From the NCBI RefSeq assembly GCF_001025175.1, contig NZ_AP012324.1, positions 1,178,001 through 1,242,000 on the forward strand: DNA of 64,000 nucleotides, read 5' to 3'. The number at the start of each line of letters is the position of its first letter. Position 1 is the first letter of the stretch. The DNA is from Bifidobacterium breve DSM 20213 = JCM 1192. GTDB taxonomy: Bacteria > Actinomycetota > Actinomycetes > Actinomycetales > Bifidobacteriaceae. This document shows positions 52,741-61,126 of the stretch, one piece after another. Position numbers and translations under genes: made by a program. The notes below the pieces were generated by a model. It searched no databases. It was given only the letters and a program-made list of their open reading frames with translations, and had not been told where the DNA came from.

Positions 52741-52759
52741 AAAAACGCCTCCGCGTTTT
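52741..52759 (-). terminator. Hairpin after hisI
   Basis: On the minus strand AAAACGC and GCGTTTTT flank a 4-base loop, giving a compact stem with T-run typical of an intrinsic terminator. The sequence 52602-52740 upstream of trpE carries degenerate pieces of the inverted-repeat family at 60527. Confidence 0.75.
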
Positions 52760-52806
52760 CTTGACGGTTCAGCCTCAGAGAGGGGAGCCAGAGAAAGGAA
52801 CCAACT

Positions 52807-53202
52807 CTACTGCTCGACCGGACGATGACCTTCGACCACGGGCAGAGGGCCTCCTTCGAGGAAGCAACTGCGCTTGCCGGTGTGGCAGGCGGCACCGACC
52901 TGATCGACCTCAACCAGCAGTGCATCGCCGTCGCAGTCCAAGGACACACCCTTGACGTACTGCACATGGCCGGAGGTGTCGCCCTTGCGCCAGTATTCCT
53001 GACGGGAACGGGACCAGAAGGTCACGCGCCCGGTGGTGAGCGTGCGGCGCAGAGCCTCATCGTTCATGTAGCCGACCATCAGCACCTCGTGGGTGTCGTA
53101 CTGCTGCACGACTGCGGCGACCAAACCTTTGGCATCGCGCTTGAGGCGTGCGGCGATGCGGGGGTCGAGTTCAGTGGAATTGTCGTATATAGTGTCTGTC
53201 AT
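52807..53202 (-). CDS. hisI: Phosphoribosyl-AMP cyclohydrolase
   Basis: 131 residues from ATG 53202; the upstream in-frame codons (MVHIKKTN) are unlikely to be used. Opens the adenine ring of phosphoribosyl-AMP. Motifs: [40 protein letters not shown], the metal-binding [15 protein letters not shown] and CHTGKRSCF. It is a stand-alone HisI, complementing the separate HisE. hisF lies 82 bp upstream with a repeat element between. Confidence 0.95.
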   Translation of the reverse strand: MTDTIYDNSTELDPRIAARLKRDAKGLVAAVVQQYDTHEVLMVGYMNDEALRRTLTTGRVTFWSRSRQEYWRKGDTSGHVQYVKGVSLDCDGDALLVEVDQVGAACHTGKRSCFLEGGPLPVVEGHRPVEQ

Positions 53203-53217
53203 ATTTGTCTTCTTTAT

Positions 53218-53267
53218 GTGGACCATCCTCAGTCACGCTACGCGTGACAGCTCCCGCCAGCAGGAGC
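53218..53267. repeat. Half copy of the nested inverted-repeat element
   Basis: Contains AGTCACGCTACGCGTGACAG and CTCCCGCCAGCAGGAGC, matching the right half of 60527-60624. Lies between hisF and hisI and may act as a weak hairpin. Confidence 0.65.
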
Positions 53268-53284
53268 AATAAGGTGTATGCGTT

Positions 53285-54055
53285 TTATCGAACGGTGTAA
53301 CCGTGCTTCTTGAGTTCGGCCTTAACATCGGCGATGGTCAGAATTCCGTAATGGAACACGGAAGCCGCCAGCACAGCATCCGCACCGGCCTCGATGGCAG
53401 GAGGGAAATCCTCGACCTTGCCGGCACCACCGGAGGCGATAATCGGAATCTTGACTTCCTTGCGCACTGCGCGAATCATTTCAAGATCGAAGCCTTCTTT
53501 GGTGCCGTCGGCATCCATCGAGTTCAGCAGAATCTCGCCAGCGCCCAACTCTTCAGCTCGTTTGACCCACCAGATTGCGTCGATACCGGTGGATCTGCGG
53601 CCACCCATCGTGGTGACCTCGAAGCCGGACTGGGTATGCTGTTCGCCCTGTTCACGGCGGGCATCAACGGACAGTACCAGCACCTGGTTACCGAAGCGGT
53701 CGGCCACGCGGCTGATCAACGACGGATCGTTGATGGCGGCGGTGTTCACTCCGACCTTGTCCGCGCCGCAGCGCAGCAGCGAATCGACATCTTCGGGCGT
53801 GCGCACGCCGCCGCCCACGGTCATCGGAATAAACACCTGCTCGGCAGTACGGGAGACCACGTCGATCATCGTATTGCGGTGGGAACTGGAGGCGGTCACA
53901 TCCAGGAAGGTGATTTCATCGGCACCCTGACGGTAGTATTCGGCGGCCAATTCCACCGGATCGCCGGCATCCTTGAGGTTTTCGAAATGCACACCTTTTA
54001 CCACACGACCGGCGTCAACATCCAGGCATGGGATGACTCGTACCGCCAACGACAT
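53285..54055 (-). CDS. hisF: Imidazole glycerol phosphate synthase cyclase subunit
   Basis: 256 residues, (beta/alpha)8 barrel. Catalytic D12 in [11 protein letters not shown] and the second Asp in [10 protein letters not shown]. Other motifs: [52 protein letters not shown] and [13 protein letters not shown]. Works with HisH, which is not in this window. Start ATG after GGAGTGA. Confidence 0.97.
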   Translation of the reverse strand: MSLAVRVIPCLDVDAGRVVKGVHFENLKDAGDPVELAAEYYRQGADEITFLDVTASSSHRNTMIDVVSRTAEQVFIPMTVGGGVRTPEDVDSLLRCGADKVGVNTAAINDPSLISRVADRFGNQVLVLSVDARREQGEQHTQSGFEVTTMGGRRSTGIDAIWWVKRAEELGAGEILLNSMDADGTKEGFDLEMIRAVRKEVKIPIIASGGAGKVEDFPPAIEAGADAVLAASVFHYGILTIADVKAELKKHGYTVR

Positions 54056-54240
54056 GCTTCACTCCCTGTTTGGCTTTGCTTTACAACTTTTCAGACTACC
54101 TACCGCCCGTTACATGGGAAGCAGTCATTTCTGGAATATGAGAATTACCACTATATGCGGTCGGCAAAGCAGGCGCATAGCAGCCCGAACCGTGAGAGAA
54201 TAGCCAGTGGAACAATCCCAATCGCGTGAAGGAGACCACT

Positions 54241-54790
54241 ATGGCTGTGGAGAACAGCAAGGTTCTGATTATCGTCAACAAACTGGGGCATTGAGGAAAC
54301 TGAGCTGACGCGCCCGCTGCGTGACCTCAAGGCTGCCGGAGCTCAGGTGACGCTTGCCGCCATCACGCTGGACCCGTGCGAGACCGTGCAGCACGACCGT
54401 TACGAAGGCGAGACGCTGACGCCGGATGCGCTGCTGAGCGATGTGCAGGCCTCTGATTATGACCTGCTGGTGGTGCCCGGCGGCACTTGCAATGTGGATC
54501 GCATTCGTGTCAATGAGGATGCCATTACGCTGGCGCAGGAGTTCGCGCATGAGGGCAAGCCGATTGCCGCAATCTGCCATGGCGCTTGGCTACTGGTCAA
54601 TGCTGGACTGGTTGCCGGCAAGACCGCCTCCCCTTGCCGTTACACCGCCGCCGATATCAAAAACGCCGGCGGTCATTACGTCGACGAGCAGTTGCACGTG
54701 GATGATGCCAACGGCTTCAAGCTCATCACGTCCCGCAAGCCCGCTGATTTGGACTACTTCGTGGACGCAATCAAGGATGCGCTGAACTAA
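54241..54790 (+). pseudogene. DJ-1/PfpI-family protein with a single-base insertion
   Basis: ATG 54241 reads MAVENSKVLIIVNK, then a stop after 17 codons. The expected VNNWGIEETELTRPLRD is recovered if one A is removed from AACAAACTGG (54279-54288). Downstream the DJ-1 core is complete: DLLVVPGGTCNVDR, GKPIAAICHGAWLLVNAGL with the nucleophile-elbow Cys, and GHYVDEQLHVDDANGFKLIT. The rest (about 165 codons) is uninterrupted, so the lesion is very recent or a sequencing error. Confidence 0.85.
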
Positions 54791-55960
54791 CTACCGCTCC
54801 TTGGCAGCGAGCTGACCGCAGGCACCGTCGATGTCCTGGCCGCGGGTGTCACGCAGAGTTGCGGTGATGCCCGCGCGGTGCAGAATTTCCAGGAATTGCT
54901 TCTCGTCTTCCGGCTTGGAAGCCGTCCACTTTGAGCCTTCAATCGGGTTCAGCGGAATCGGATTGACGTGAGCCCAATTATCACCGTAATGGTTGAGCCG
55001 CTTGGCCAGCAGCTGCGCATGCTCGGCCTGATCGTTGATGCCACGCATGAGTGCGTATTCGATGCTGACACGGCGCTTGGAGGCAAGCCAGTAATCATGT
55101 GCCGCGTCCAGCACCTGAGTGGTGTTGAAACGCTTGTTCATCGGCACCAGCTCATCGCGCAGCTCGTCGCTAGGCGCATGCAGGGAGACCGCCAAACGCA
55201 CCGGAATGCCTTCGGCAGTAAGCTTCTTGATACCAGGCACCACACCCACCGTGGATACGGTGATATTGCGTGCGGAAATGCCAAAGCCCTCCGGCGGCAT
55301 CGCAGAAATCTGGCGCACGGCGGAAAGCACGGAATTGTAGTTGCCCATCGGCTCGCCCATGCCCATGAACACGATATTGCTTAAGCGGCCTTCTCCCCCG
55401 GCCACTTCACCATCGCGCATCATTTTGGCGGCCACACGTACCTGTTCGACGATCTCGCCGGTGGACATGTTGCGGGTCAAACCCAGCTTGCCAGTGGCGC
55501 AGAACGGGCATCCCATGCCGCAACCGACCTGCGAGGAAATGCACAGCGTGGTACGGGTCGGGTACCGCATAAGTACCGATTCGATCAAGGAGCCGTCAAA
55601 CAGCTTCCATAACGTCTTGATAGTGGTGCCCTCATCGGCCACCTGACGGGTCACTTCGGTGATGAGCTGCGGGAAGAATGCAGCAGCGGCCTCATCACGC
55701 TTCGCAGCGGGAAAATCAGTGAATTCCGCGGCATTCACATCGAAATGCCCGAAATAATGATTGGCCAACTGCTTGACGCGGAATTTAGGCAGTCCCAATT
55801 CGGCCGCCTTTTCAATACGCTGCGCGGGAGTCATATCCACGAAATGCAGCGGCGGCTTGCCTCGCCGGGCGTGATCTTTGGAAAGCACGTCGCGGAAAGC
55901 TCCAGACGTACCACCAGGAGTGATGCCGGTCTCCGGGGTATCGATTTCAGGTATGGTCAT
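54791..55960 (-). CDS. rlmN: 23S rRNA / tRNA adenine C2-methyltransferase
   Basis: 389 residues from ATG 55960. Radical-SAM enzyme that methylates C2 of A2503 of 23S rRNA and A37 of some tRNAs. Fe-S cysteines C147, C151 and C154 lie in VGCGMGCPFC, and the methyl-carrying Cys is C381 (IDGACGQL). Also VFMGMGEPMGNYNSVLSAVR and LAVSLHAPSDELRDELVPMN. The upstream in-frame residues (MRCCGSPD) precede the cdsA stop and are not family-like. Confidence 0.96.
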   Translation of the reverse strand: MTIPEIDTPETGITPGGTSGAFRDVLSKDHARRGKPPLHFVDMTPAQRIEKAAELGLPKFRVKQLANHYFGHFDVNAAEFTDFPAAKRDEAAAAFFPQLITEVTRQVADEGTTIKTLWKLFDGSLIESVLMRYPTRTTLCISSQVGCGMGCPFCATGKLGLTRNMSTGEIVEQVRVAAKMMRDGEVAGGEGRLSNIVFMGMGEPMGNYNSVLSAVRQISAMPPEGFGISARNITVSTVGVVPGIKKLTAEGIPVRLAVSLHAPSDELRDELVPMNKRFNTTQVLDAAHDYWLASKRRVSIEYALMRGINDQAEHAQLLAKRLNHYGDNWAHVNPIPLNPIEGSKWTASKPEDEKQFLEILHRAGITATLRDTRGQDIDGACGQLAAKER

Positions 55961-55985
55961 AACCAGTCGTTCCACTCTCAATCGG

Positions 55986-56972
55986 TCACAGTCCGGTGAC
56001 CCACAGCAACGCACAGGTGAACGGCGCGCTCATCAGAATCGAATCCACGCGATCCATCACTCCGCCGTGCCCCTTCAACAGATGGCCCATGTCCTTGATG
56101 CCGATATCACGCTTGAGCATGGAGGCGCACAAATCACCAAACGTGCCAACTGCACCAATCAGAATGCCCGCTACAATCGGCACCCACCAACGGCTGGTCT
56201 GCAACGACGGGTCATAGGTGAAGATGAATACGGCAAACGAGCCAATCATGGCGAACAGCATCGAGCCAATCAGACCTTCGACGGACTTCTTCGGCGAAAT
56301 GCGCGGGCTGAGCTTGTGCTTGCCGAGCCATGCGCCGGCAAACAGACCACCCGTATCAGACAGTGCAGGCATGAACACCAGCATGATGGCATGGGCAATA
56401 GGATGATCGTTGAACGTCAGCGGAATGATGATGCAGCTGGCCAGCAACGGAATGTAGAGCACGGTCAGCACGGAAACTGCCACATGGCTCAACCGGGAGT
56501 GATGCTGTTCACCGCCGTCGTGATTGTATGAGGATTCCAGACGAGCGCTGGCGTCCGTGTTGGACAGTTTGCCGGCGACCGCCAGAGAAAGCCGGTTGCC
56601 AAGCGTAAGCTTTGCGCTTGCGGCGATGGCAACAAGAATGATGGAGACGATGACGCTCAGCGACATCGTGATGAGATGGTAGGGAGAATAATACGTGGCA
56701 ATCAGGGTGAAGGAGGAGCAAATCCAGAGCATAACTACAGGAATGTGCAGTCCTACCGTGGCGAAGTCCACGCGGAGTTCCCAGAGTGCCAGAATCATGA
56801 ACGCAACGACCAACAGCACGAACACATCAATGCTGAGCAACAGGCAAGCGACGATCAGTATGACCAGTGCCGCACCCGTGGCAATTGCCTGAGGCATATT
56901 GCGACCAGTCTTCTTGTTGATCTGATCGAGAGCCTCTTCGGCCTCTTCATGGAGTTGTTCGTTGCGTTCCAT
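55986..56972 (-). CDS. cdsA: Phosphatidate cytidylyltransferase
   Basis: 328 residues from ATG 56972 (7 bp from GGAGA); ATG 56978 is possible. Makes CDP-diacylglycerol, the substrate of PgsA at 2.0 kb. About eight membrane segments; the signature S-x8-R-x2-K-D-x3 is seen as KHKLSPRISPKKSVEGLIGS and FGDLCASMLKRDIGIKDMGH and GGVMDRVDS. Follows frr closely, part of the cdsA-frr-pyrH-tsf-rpsB block. Confidence 0.95.
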   Translation of the reverse strand: MERNEQLHEEAEEALDQINKKTGRNMPQAIATGAALVILIVACLLLSIDVFVLLVVAFMILALWELRVDFATVGLHIPVVMLWICSSFTLIATYYSPYHLITMSLSVIVSIILVAIAASAKLTLGNRLSLAVAGKLSNTDASARLESSYNHDGGEQHHSRLSHVAVSVLTVLYIPLLASCIIIPLTFNDHPIAHAIMLVFMPALSDTGGLFAGAWLGKHKLSPRISPKKSVEGLIGSMLFAMIGSFAVFIFTYDPSLQTSRWWVPIVAGILIGAVGTFGDLCASMLKRDIGIKDMGHLLKGHGGVMDRVDSILMSAPFTCALLWVTGL

Positions 56973-56996
56973 AGCCATTCTCCAGGTCTGATCGAA

Positions 56997-57548
56997 TCAG
57001 ACCTCCATGATCTCCTTCTGCTTGGTGTCCAGCAGAGCATCAATCTCATCGGTAACGGACTTGGTGACCTTGTCGAGATCCTTGAGCAGACGATCGCCCT
57101 CGTCCTCGCCCATGTCGCCGTCCTTGACAGACTTATCGATGGTTTCCTTGGTCTTGCGGCGAATGTTGCGCACGGCCACCTTGCCATCCTCGGCCTTGGA
57201 CTTGGCGAGCTTGACGTATTCCTTGCGGCGATCCTCGGTGAGTTCCGGCATGGTCAGACGGATGACATTGCCGTCGCGGTTCGGGCTGACACCCAGATCG
57301 GAGTTGCGAATGGCCTTCTCCACCGCGGCAGCCTGAGAGGCGTCAAACGGGGTGACGGACAGGGTGCGGGGCTCAGGCACACCGATGGAGGCCACGGCCT
57401 TGATCGGCGTCGGAGCACCGTAGTAATCGACCACAATGCCGTTCAGCAGAGCCGGATTGGCGCGACCGGTACGAATACCAGCGAAGTTCTCTTTGGTGTT
57501 TTCCACGGTCTTGGCCATCTGTTCCTTGGCCTGATCGATGAGGGACAT
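56997..57548 (-). CDS. frr: Ribosome recycling factor
   Basis: 183 residues from ATG 57548, after AAGGAGTGAAC; a GTG two codons earlier overlaps the ribosome site. Splits post-termination ribosomes with EF-G. Motifs: ENTKENFAGIRTGRANPALL, VDYYGAPTPIKAVASIGVPE, RNSDLGVSPNRDGNVIRLTM, and DKSVKDGDMGEDEGDRLLKD. Full length. Confidence 0.98.
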   Translation of the reverse strand: MSLIDQAKEQMAKTVENTKENFAGIRTGRANPALLNGIVVDYYGAPTPIKAVASIGVPEPRTLSVTPFDASQAAAVEKAIRNSDLGVSPNRDGNVIRLTMPELTEDRRKEYVKLAKSKAEDGKVAVRNIRRKTKETIDKSVKDGDMGEDEGDRLLKDLDKVTKSVTDEIDALLDTKQKEIMEV

Positions 57549-57610
57549 GTTCACTCCTTGTGTTTGGGGTTCTTCTATGAACGCTTGTATTCGATTGTAG
57601 GCGCTCGGGA

Positions 57611-58351
57611 CTACTCGGCCACGCGCGACTCGGCGGTGGAGACCAATGTGCCGATCTCTTCGCCAATCAGGGCGCGGGTCACGTTGCCGGTTCCTTCAAG
57701 ACCGAACACACGGATGCGCTTCTTGTTGTCGCGGGCCATGGAAAGCGCGGATGCGTCCATAACGGCCAGATTGTCGACCAGCGCACGGTTGTAGCTCAGG
57801 GTCTCGAAGCGCTTGGCTTCAGGATCCTTGCGCGGATCGGCGGTGTATACGCCGTCGACGCCGTTCTTGCCCATCAGCACCTCATCGCAGTGGATTTCCA
57901 GAGAGCGCTGGATGGAGACGGTATCAGTGGAGAAGTACGGCATACCTGCGCCGGCACCGAAAATCACCACACGCCCCTTTTCAAGATGGCGAATGGCCTT
58001 CAGTGGAATGTACGGCTCAGCGACCTGACCCATGGTAATGGCGGTCTGCACGCGGGTGGCCTGGCCCTCCTGCTCGAGGAAGTCCTGCAACGCCAGGCAG
58101 TTCATGACCGTGCCGAGCATGCCCATGTAATCGCCACGGGAACGGTCGATACCGGCCTGTTGCAGCTCAGCGCCACGGAAGAAGTTGCCGCCGCCGACCA
58201 CGATGGCCACCTGCACGCCCTGCTGCACAGCGGGAACGATTTCCTCGGCGATACGACGAATCACGTGGGTGTCGATGCCGACCTTGCCTCCGCCGAATGC
58301 CTCGCCGGACAGCTTGAGCAGAACTCTGCGCGGCTTATCGCTATCAGTCAT
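57611..58351 (-). CDS. pyrH: UMP kinase
   Basis: 246 residues from ATG 58351, after GAAGG. Hexameric bacterial UMP kinase of the amino-acid kinase fold. Motifs: [67 protein letters not shown] and [20 protein letters not shown]. Lies between tsf and frr; a terminator hairpin separates it from tsf. Confidence 0.98.
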   Translation of the reverse strand: MTDSDKPRRVLLKLSGEAFGGGKVGIDTHVIRRIAEEIVPAVQQGVQVAIVVGGGNFFRGAELQQAGIDRSRGDYMGMLGTVMNCLALQDFLEQEGQATRVQTAITMGQVAEPYIPLKAIRHLEKGRVVIFGAGAGMPYFSTDTVSIQRSLEIHCDEVLMGKNGVDGVYTADPRKDPEAKRFETLSYNRALVDNLAVMDASALSMARDNKKRIRVFGLEGTGNVTRALIGEEIGTLVSTAESRVAE

Positions 58352-58451
58352 ATTGATGCCTTCCTTCAACCGAAAATGCCTGAAAATATCCGTAGACAAG
58401 CGTATCGGCTTACAACGACACCCCTTGCAGCGACACCCTCGGTATACAGAC

Positions 58452-58490
58452 AAAAACGCCACCCGGCTGCAATCAGCCAGATGGCGTTTT
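58452..58490 (-). terminator. Intrinsic terminator after tsf
   Basis: On the minus strand CGCCATCTGGCTG and its complement form an almost perfect stem followed by TTTTTGTC. Probably separates rpsB-tsf from pyrH. Confidence 0.9.
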
Positions 58491-58526
58491 GAAAATTACG
58501 CTAGTCGCGTGAAATGAGCGCTAGGC

Positions 58527-59378
58527 TCACTCCTCTTCGCCCTTGCCGACTTCGACGCGAGCGAAAGCAGTGGCATTGCCACCGACTTCCTTGAACAGGG
58601 CGCCGACGGTCTTGGACGGATCCTTGACGAACGGCTGCTCGAGGAGCACGACTTCCTTGAAGAAAGCGTTGAGACGGCCTTCGACGATCTTCGGAATGAT
58701 CTTCTCCGGCTTGCCTTCGGCCTGGGACTTCTCGGTGGCCACGCGACGCTCGGACTCGACCACATCGGCCGGCACGTCCTCGCGGGTCAGCCACTTGGCA
58801 CCCATAGCGGAAATCTGCAGGGCGGCTTCGTGAGCCACGGCGGCACCGGCCTTGTCGGTGGCGATCATGGCGACGATGCTCGGCGGCATCTCGGCGGACT
58901 TCTTGTGAGCGTAAATCTCGACGTGCTCGCCGGAAATCTTGGCGAACTGGCCGACCTTGACATGCTCACCGAACAGAGCGGCGGCCTCTTCGACAGCCAG
59001 CTTGACGGTGGTGTCGCCAGCCTTGGCGCCTTCCAGCTCCTCAGCGGAGTTGACGTCGGCGTCCACGGCGTAGCCGAGCACTTCGTCAGCGAACTCGACG
59101 AACTTCGGGGTCTTGGCCACGAAGTCGGTCTCGGAGTTCAGCTCGACGGCGTAACCGGTCTCGCCATTGGCGGTCTCGACGACCTTGGAGGCGATGGTGC
59201 CTTCCTGAGCCTTGCGACCCTCACGCTTGCCAGCTGCGGCGATGCCCTTGGCGCGGATGATCTCCTTGGCACGAGCGACGTCGCCTTCAGCCTCGGTGAG
59301 AGCCTTCTTGACGTCGAGCATGCCGGCGCCGGTGTCTTCACGAACCTGCTTGATCAGTGCGGCGGTAATTGCTGCCAT
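58527..59378 (-). CDS. tsf: Elongation factor Ts
   Basis: 283 residues; ATG after AAAGGAG. Nucleotide-exchange factor for EF-Tu. N-terminal UBA-like domain IKQVREDTGAGMLDVKKALT, the TDFVAKT contact motif in LNSETDFVAKTPKFVEFADE, and the C-terminal LLEQPFVKDPSKTVGALFKE. Downstream of rpsB on the same strand, 81 bp apart. Confidence 0.98.
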   Translation of the reverse strand: MAAITAALIKQVREDTGAGMLDVKKALTEAEGDVARAKEIIRAKGIAAAGKREGRKAQEGTIASKVVETANGETGYAVELNSETDFVAKTPKFVEFADEVLGYAVDADVNSAEELEGAKAGDTTVKLAVEEAAALFGEHVKVGQFAKISGEHVEIYAHKKSAEMPPSIVAMIATDKAGAAVAHEAALQISAMGAKWLTREDVPADVVESERRVATEKSQAEGKPEKIIPKIVEGRLNAFFKEVVLLEQPFVKDPSKTVGALFKEVGGNATAFARVEVGKGEEE

Positions 59379-59459
59379 TGATTATTCTCCTTTAAGAAGA
59401 TGTTGCTTACCGTGTGAGCGATGGGAGGCGCTGTTACCAGTGCTTCCCATCGCGTAGTA

Positions 59460-60299
59460 TCACTCGGCCTTGGGGGCCTCAGCGGTCTCCTCAGCAGCGG
59501 CCGGAGCAGCGGCTTCGGCTTCGGCAGGAGCCTCGTTGGTCAGGAGTTCCTTCTCCCAAGCGGCCATCGGCTGCTCGGCGGTCTCGCCCTCAGCCTTGGC
59601 GGCCTGGCCGGAACGCTCCAGCAGACCCTCGGCGACGGCGTCGGCCATCAGGCTGGTGAGCAGCTCGATGCCGCGAATGGCGTCGTCGTTGGCCGGGATC
59701 GGATACTCGACGGTGTCCGGATCGGCGTTGGTGTCGACCAGGGCGACAACCGGGATGCCCAGCTTGTGAGCTTCCTCAACAGCCAGGGATTCCTTGGTGA
59801 TGTCGACCACGAACATCGCGGACGGGGTGCGGTTCATGTTGCGGATACCGCCCAGCTGCTTGTTGAGCTTGTCCTTCTCGCGCTCGAGCAGGAGGAGCTC
59901 CTTCTTGGTCAGACCGGAGCCGTGCACGTCGGAGAAGTCCATCTCCTCAAGTTCCTTGAGGCGGTTGACGCGCTTGGAAACGGTCTGGAAGTTGGTCAGC
60001 ATGCCGCCGAGCCAGCGCTCGGAGACGTAGGGCATGTTCACGCGGGTGGCCTGGTTGGCAATAGCTTCCTGAGCCTGCTTCTTGGTGCCGACAAAGAGCA
60101 CAGTGCCGTTGTGGGCCACGGTGGTCTTGATGAAGTCGTACGCCTTGTCGATCATATCGAGCGACTTGAACAGGTTGATGATGTGGATGCCGTTGCGCTG
60201 GGTGAGGATGAACTGCTTCATCTTCGGGTTCCAACGACGGGTCTGGTGGCCGAAGTGCAGGCCAGCCTTCAGCATCTCGCTCATAGTGATCTGAGCCAT
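59460..60299 (-). CDS. rpsB: 30S ribosomal protein S2
   Basis: 279 residues from ATG 60299, after GAAAGGTAG. Core: [76 protein letters not shown] and [20 protein letters not shown]. An actinobacterial C-terminal tail rich in Ala/Glu ([20 protein letters not shown]) adds about 40 residues. Upstream 60300-60526 holds only promoter-like sequence. Confidence 0.98.
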   Translation of the reverse strand: MAQITMSEMLKAGLHFGHQTRRWNPKMKQFILTQRNGIHIINLFKSLDMIDKAYDFIKTTVAHNGTVLFVGTKKQAQEAIANQATRVNMPYVSERWLGGMLTNFQTVSKRVNRLKELEEMDFSDVHGSGLTKKELLLLEREKDKLNKQLGGIRNMNRTPSAMFVVDITKESLAVEEAHKLGIPVVALVDTNADPDTVEYPIPANDDAIRGIELLTSLMADAVAEGLLERSGQAAKAEGETAEQPMAAWEKELLTNEAPAEAEAAAPAAAEETAEAPKAE

Positions 60300-60526
60300 G
60301 GTATTACTACCTTTCATTGTCGGTTCTTGCCTGGCCATGCGCACCTGCGTGCAGCTACTCCCCCGTTGTTTCACGGGCTTGCAGCCGACCGACACAGGCC
60401 GTCGCGAGCATGACGCGAATTTGTTGTGTGCCGGTTGACAATAATGGGTGGCTCCGAACGCCAGCGACTGCGCTCGTTGCCGGGTGGCACACAAAATTCG
60501 AGAATAGCATGACCCGAGAATAATAT

Positions 60527-60624
60527 GCTCCCGTTGGCGGGAGCTGTCGAACGGAGCGAGACCGAGGGTGGTTGAAGTGGACCACCCTCAGTCAGCTTCG
60601 CTGACAGCTCCCTCCAGCGGGAGC
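60527..60624. repeat. Nested inverted-repeat element (MITE-like)
   Basis: 98 bp whose two halves are inverted: left GCTCCCGTTGGCGGGAGC...GAGGGTGGT, right ACCACCCTC...GCTCCCTCCAGCGGGAGC, with each outer arm palindromic itself. Lies between def and rpsB, 10 bp from the end of def. A half copy is at 53218, and diverged pieces lie near 52650-52790. Confidence 0.8.
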
Positions 60625-60634
60625 CAAGAACGGA

Positions 60635-61120
60635 CTACTTCTGATGTTCGCGCATGTACTTCATGGCAGCGCGACGCTCTTCCTTTTCGAGGCGATCCAG
60701 GTAAACGTGTCCGTCAAGGTGATCGCATTCATGTTGAAGCATACGACCCATAATGCCAGTGCCCTCGAGCACGACTTCCTTGCCGTCCAGATCAATGCCA
60801 CGCACACGGGCATACTCGGCCCTGCGGGTCTTGTACCACAGTCCTGGCACGGACAAGCATCCCTCGTCACCGTACTGTTCGCCGGATTTCTCCTCGAGTA
60901 TCGGGTTCAGCACGTAGCCAACCTTCCCATCGATGTTGTATGAGAAAGCCCTCAAACTGACGCCAATCTGGTTGGCGGACAGGCCAGCACGTCCCGGATC
61001 GTCCACCGTTTCTAGCAGATCATCAACCAGTCGGCGCACGGCAGGCGTGATTTCCTTAATCTCGTCGCAGGGGGTGCGCAGGACGGGGTCAGGCACGACC
61101 CTGATCTCACGAATGGCCAC
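60635..61120 (-). CDS. def: Peptide deformylase
   Basis: 161 residues. Removes the N-formyl group of new proteins. The three metal-site motifs are present: GLSANQIG (46-53; the family usually has GLAAxQ), EGCLS with C88, and QHECDHLDG with H130, E131 and H134. The start lies 6 bp after the stop of the acyl-CoA ligase gene, so the two are co-transcribed. Confidence 0.96.
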   Translation of the reverse strand: MAIREIRVVPDPVLRTPCDEIKEITPAVRRLVDDLLETVDDPGRAGLSANQIGVSLRAFSYNIDGKVGYVLNPILEEKSGEQYGDEGCLSVPGLWYKTRRAEYARVRGIDLDGKEVVLEGTGIMGRMLQHECDHLDGHVYLDRLEKEERRAAMKYMREHQK

Positions 61121-61126
61121 TTCTCG

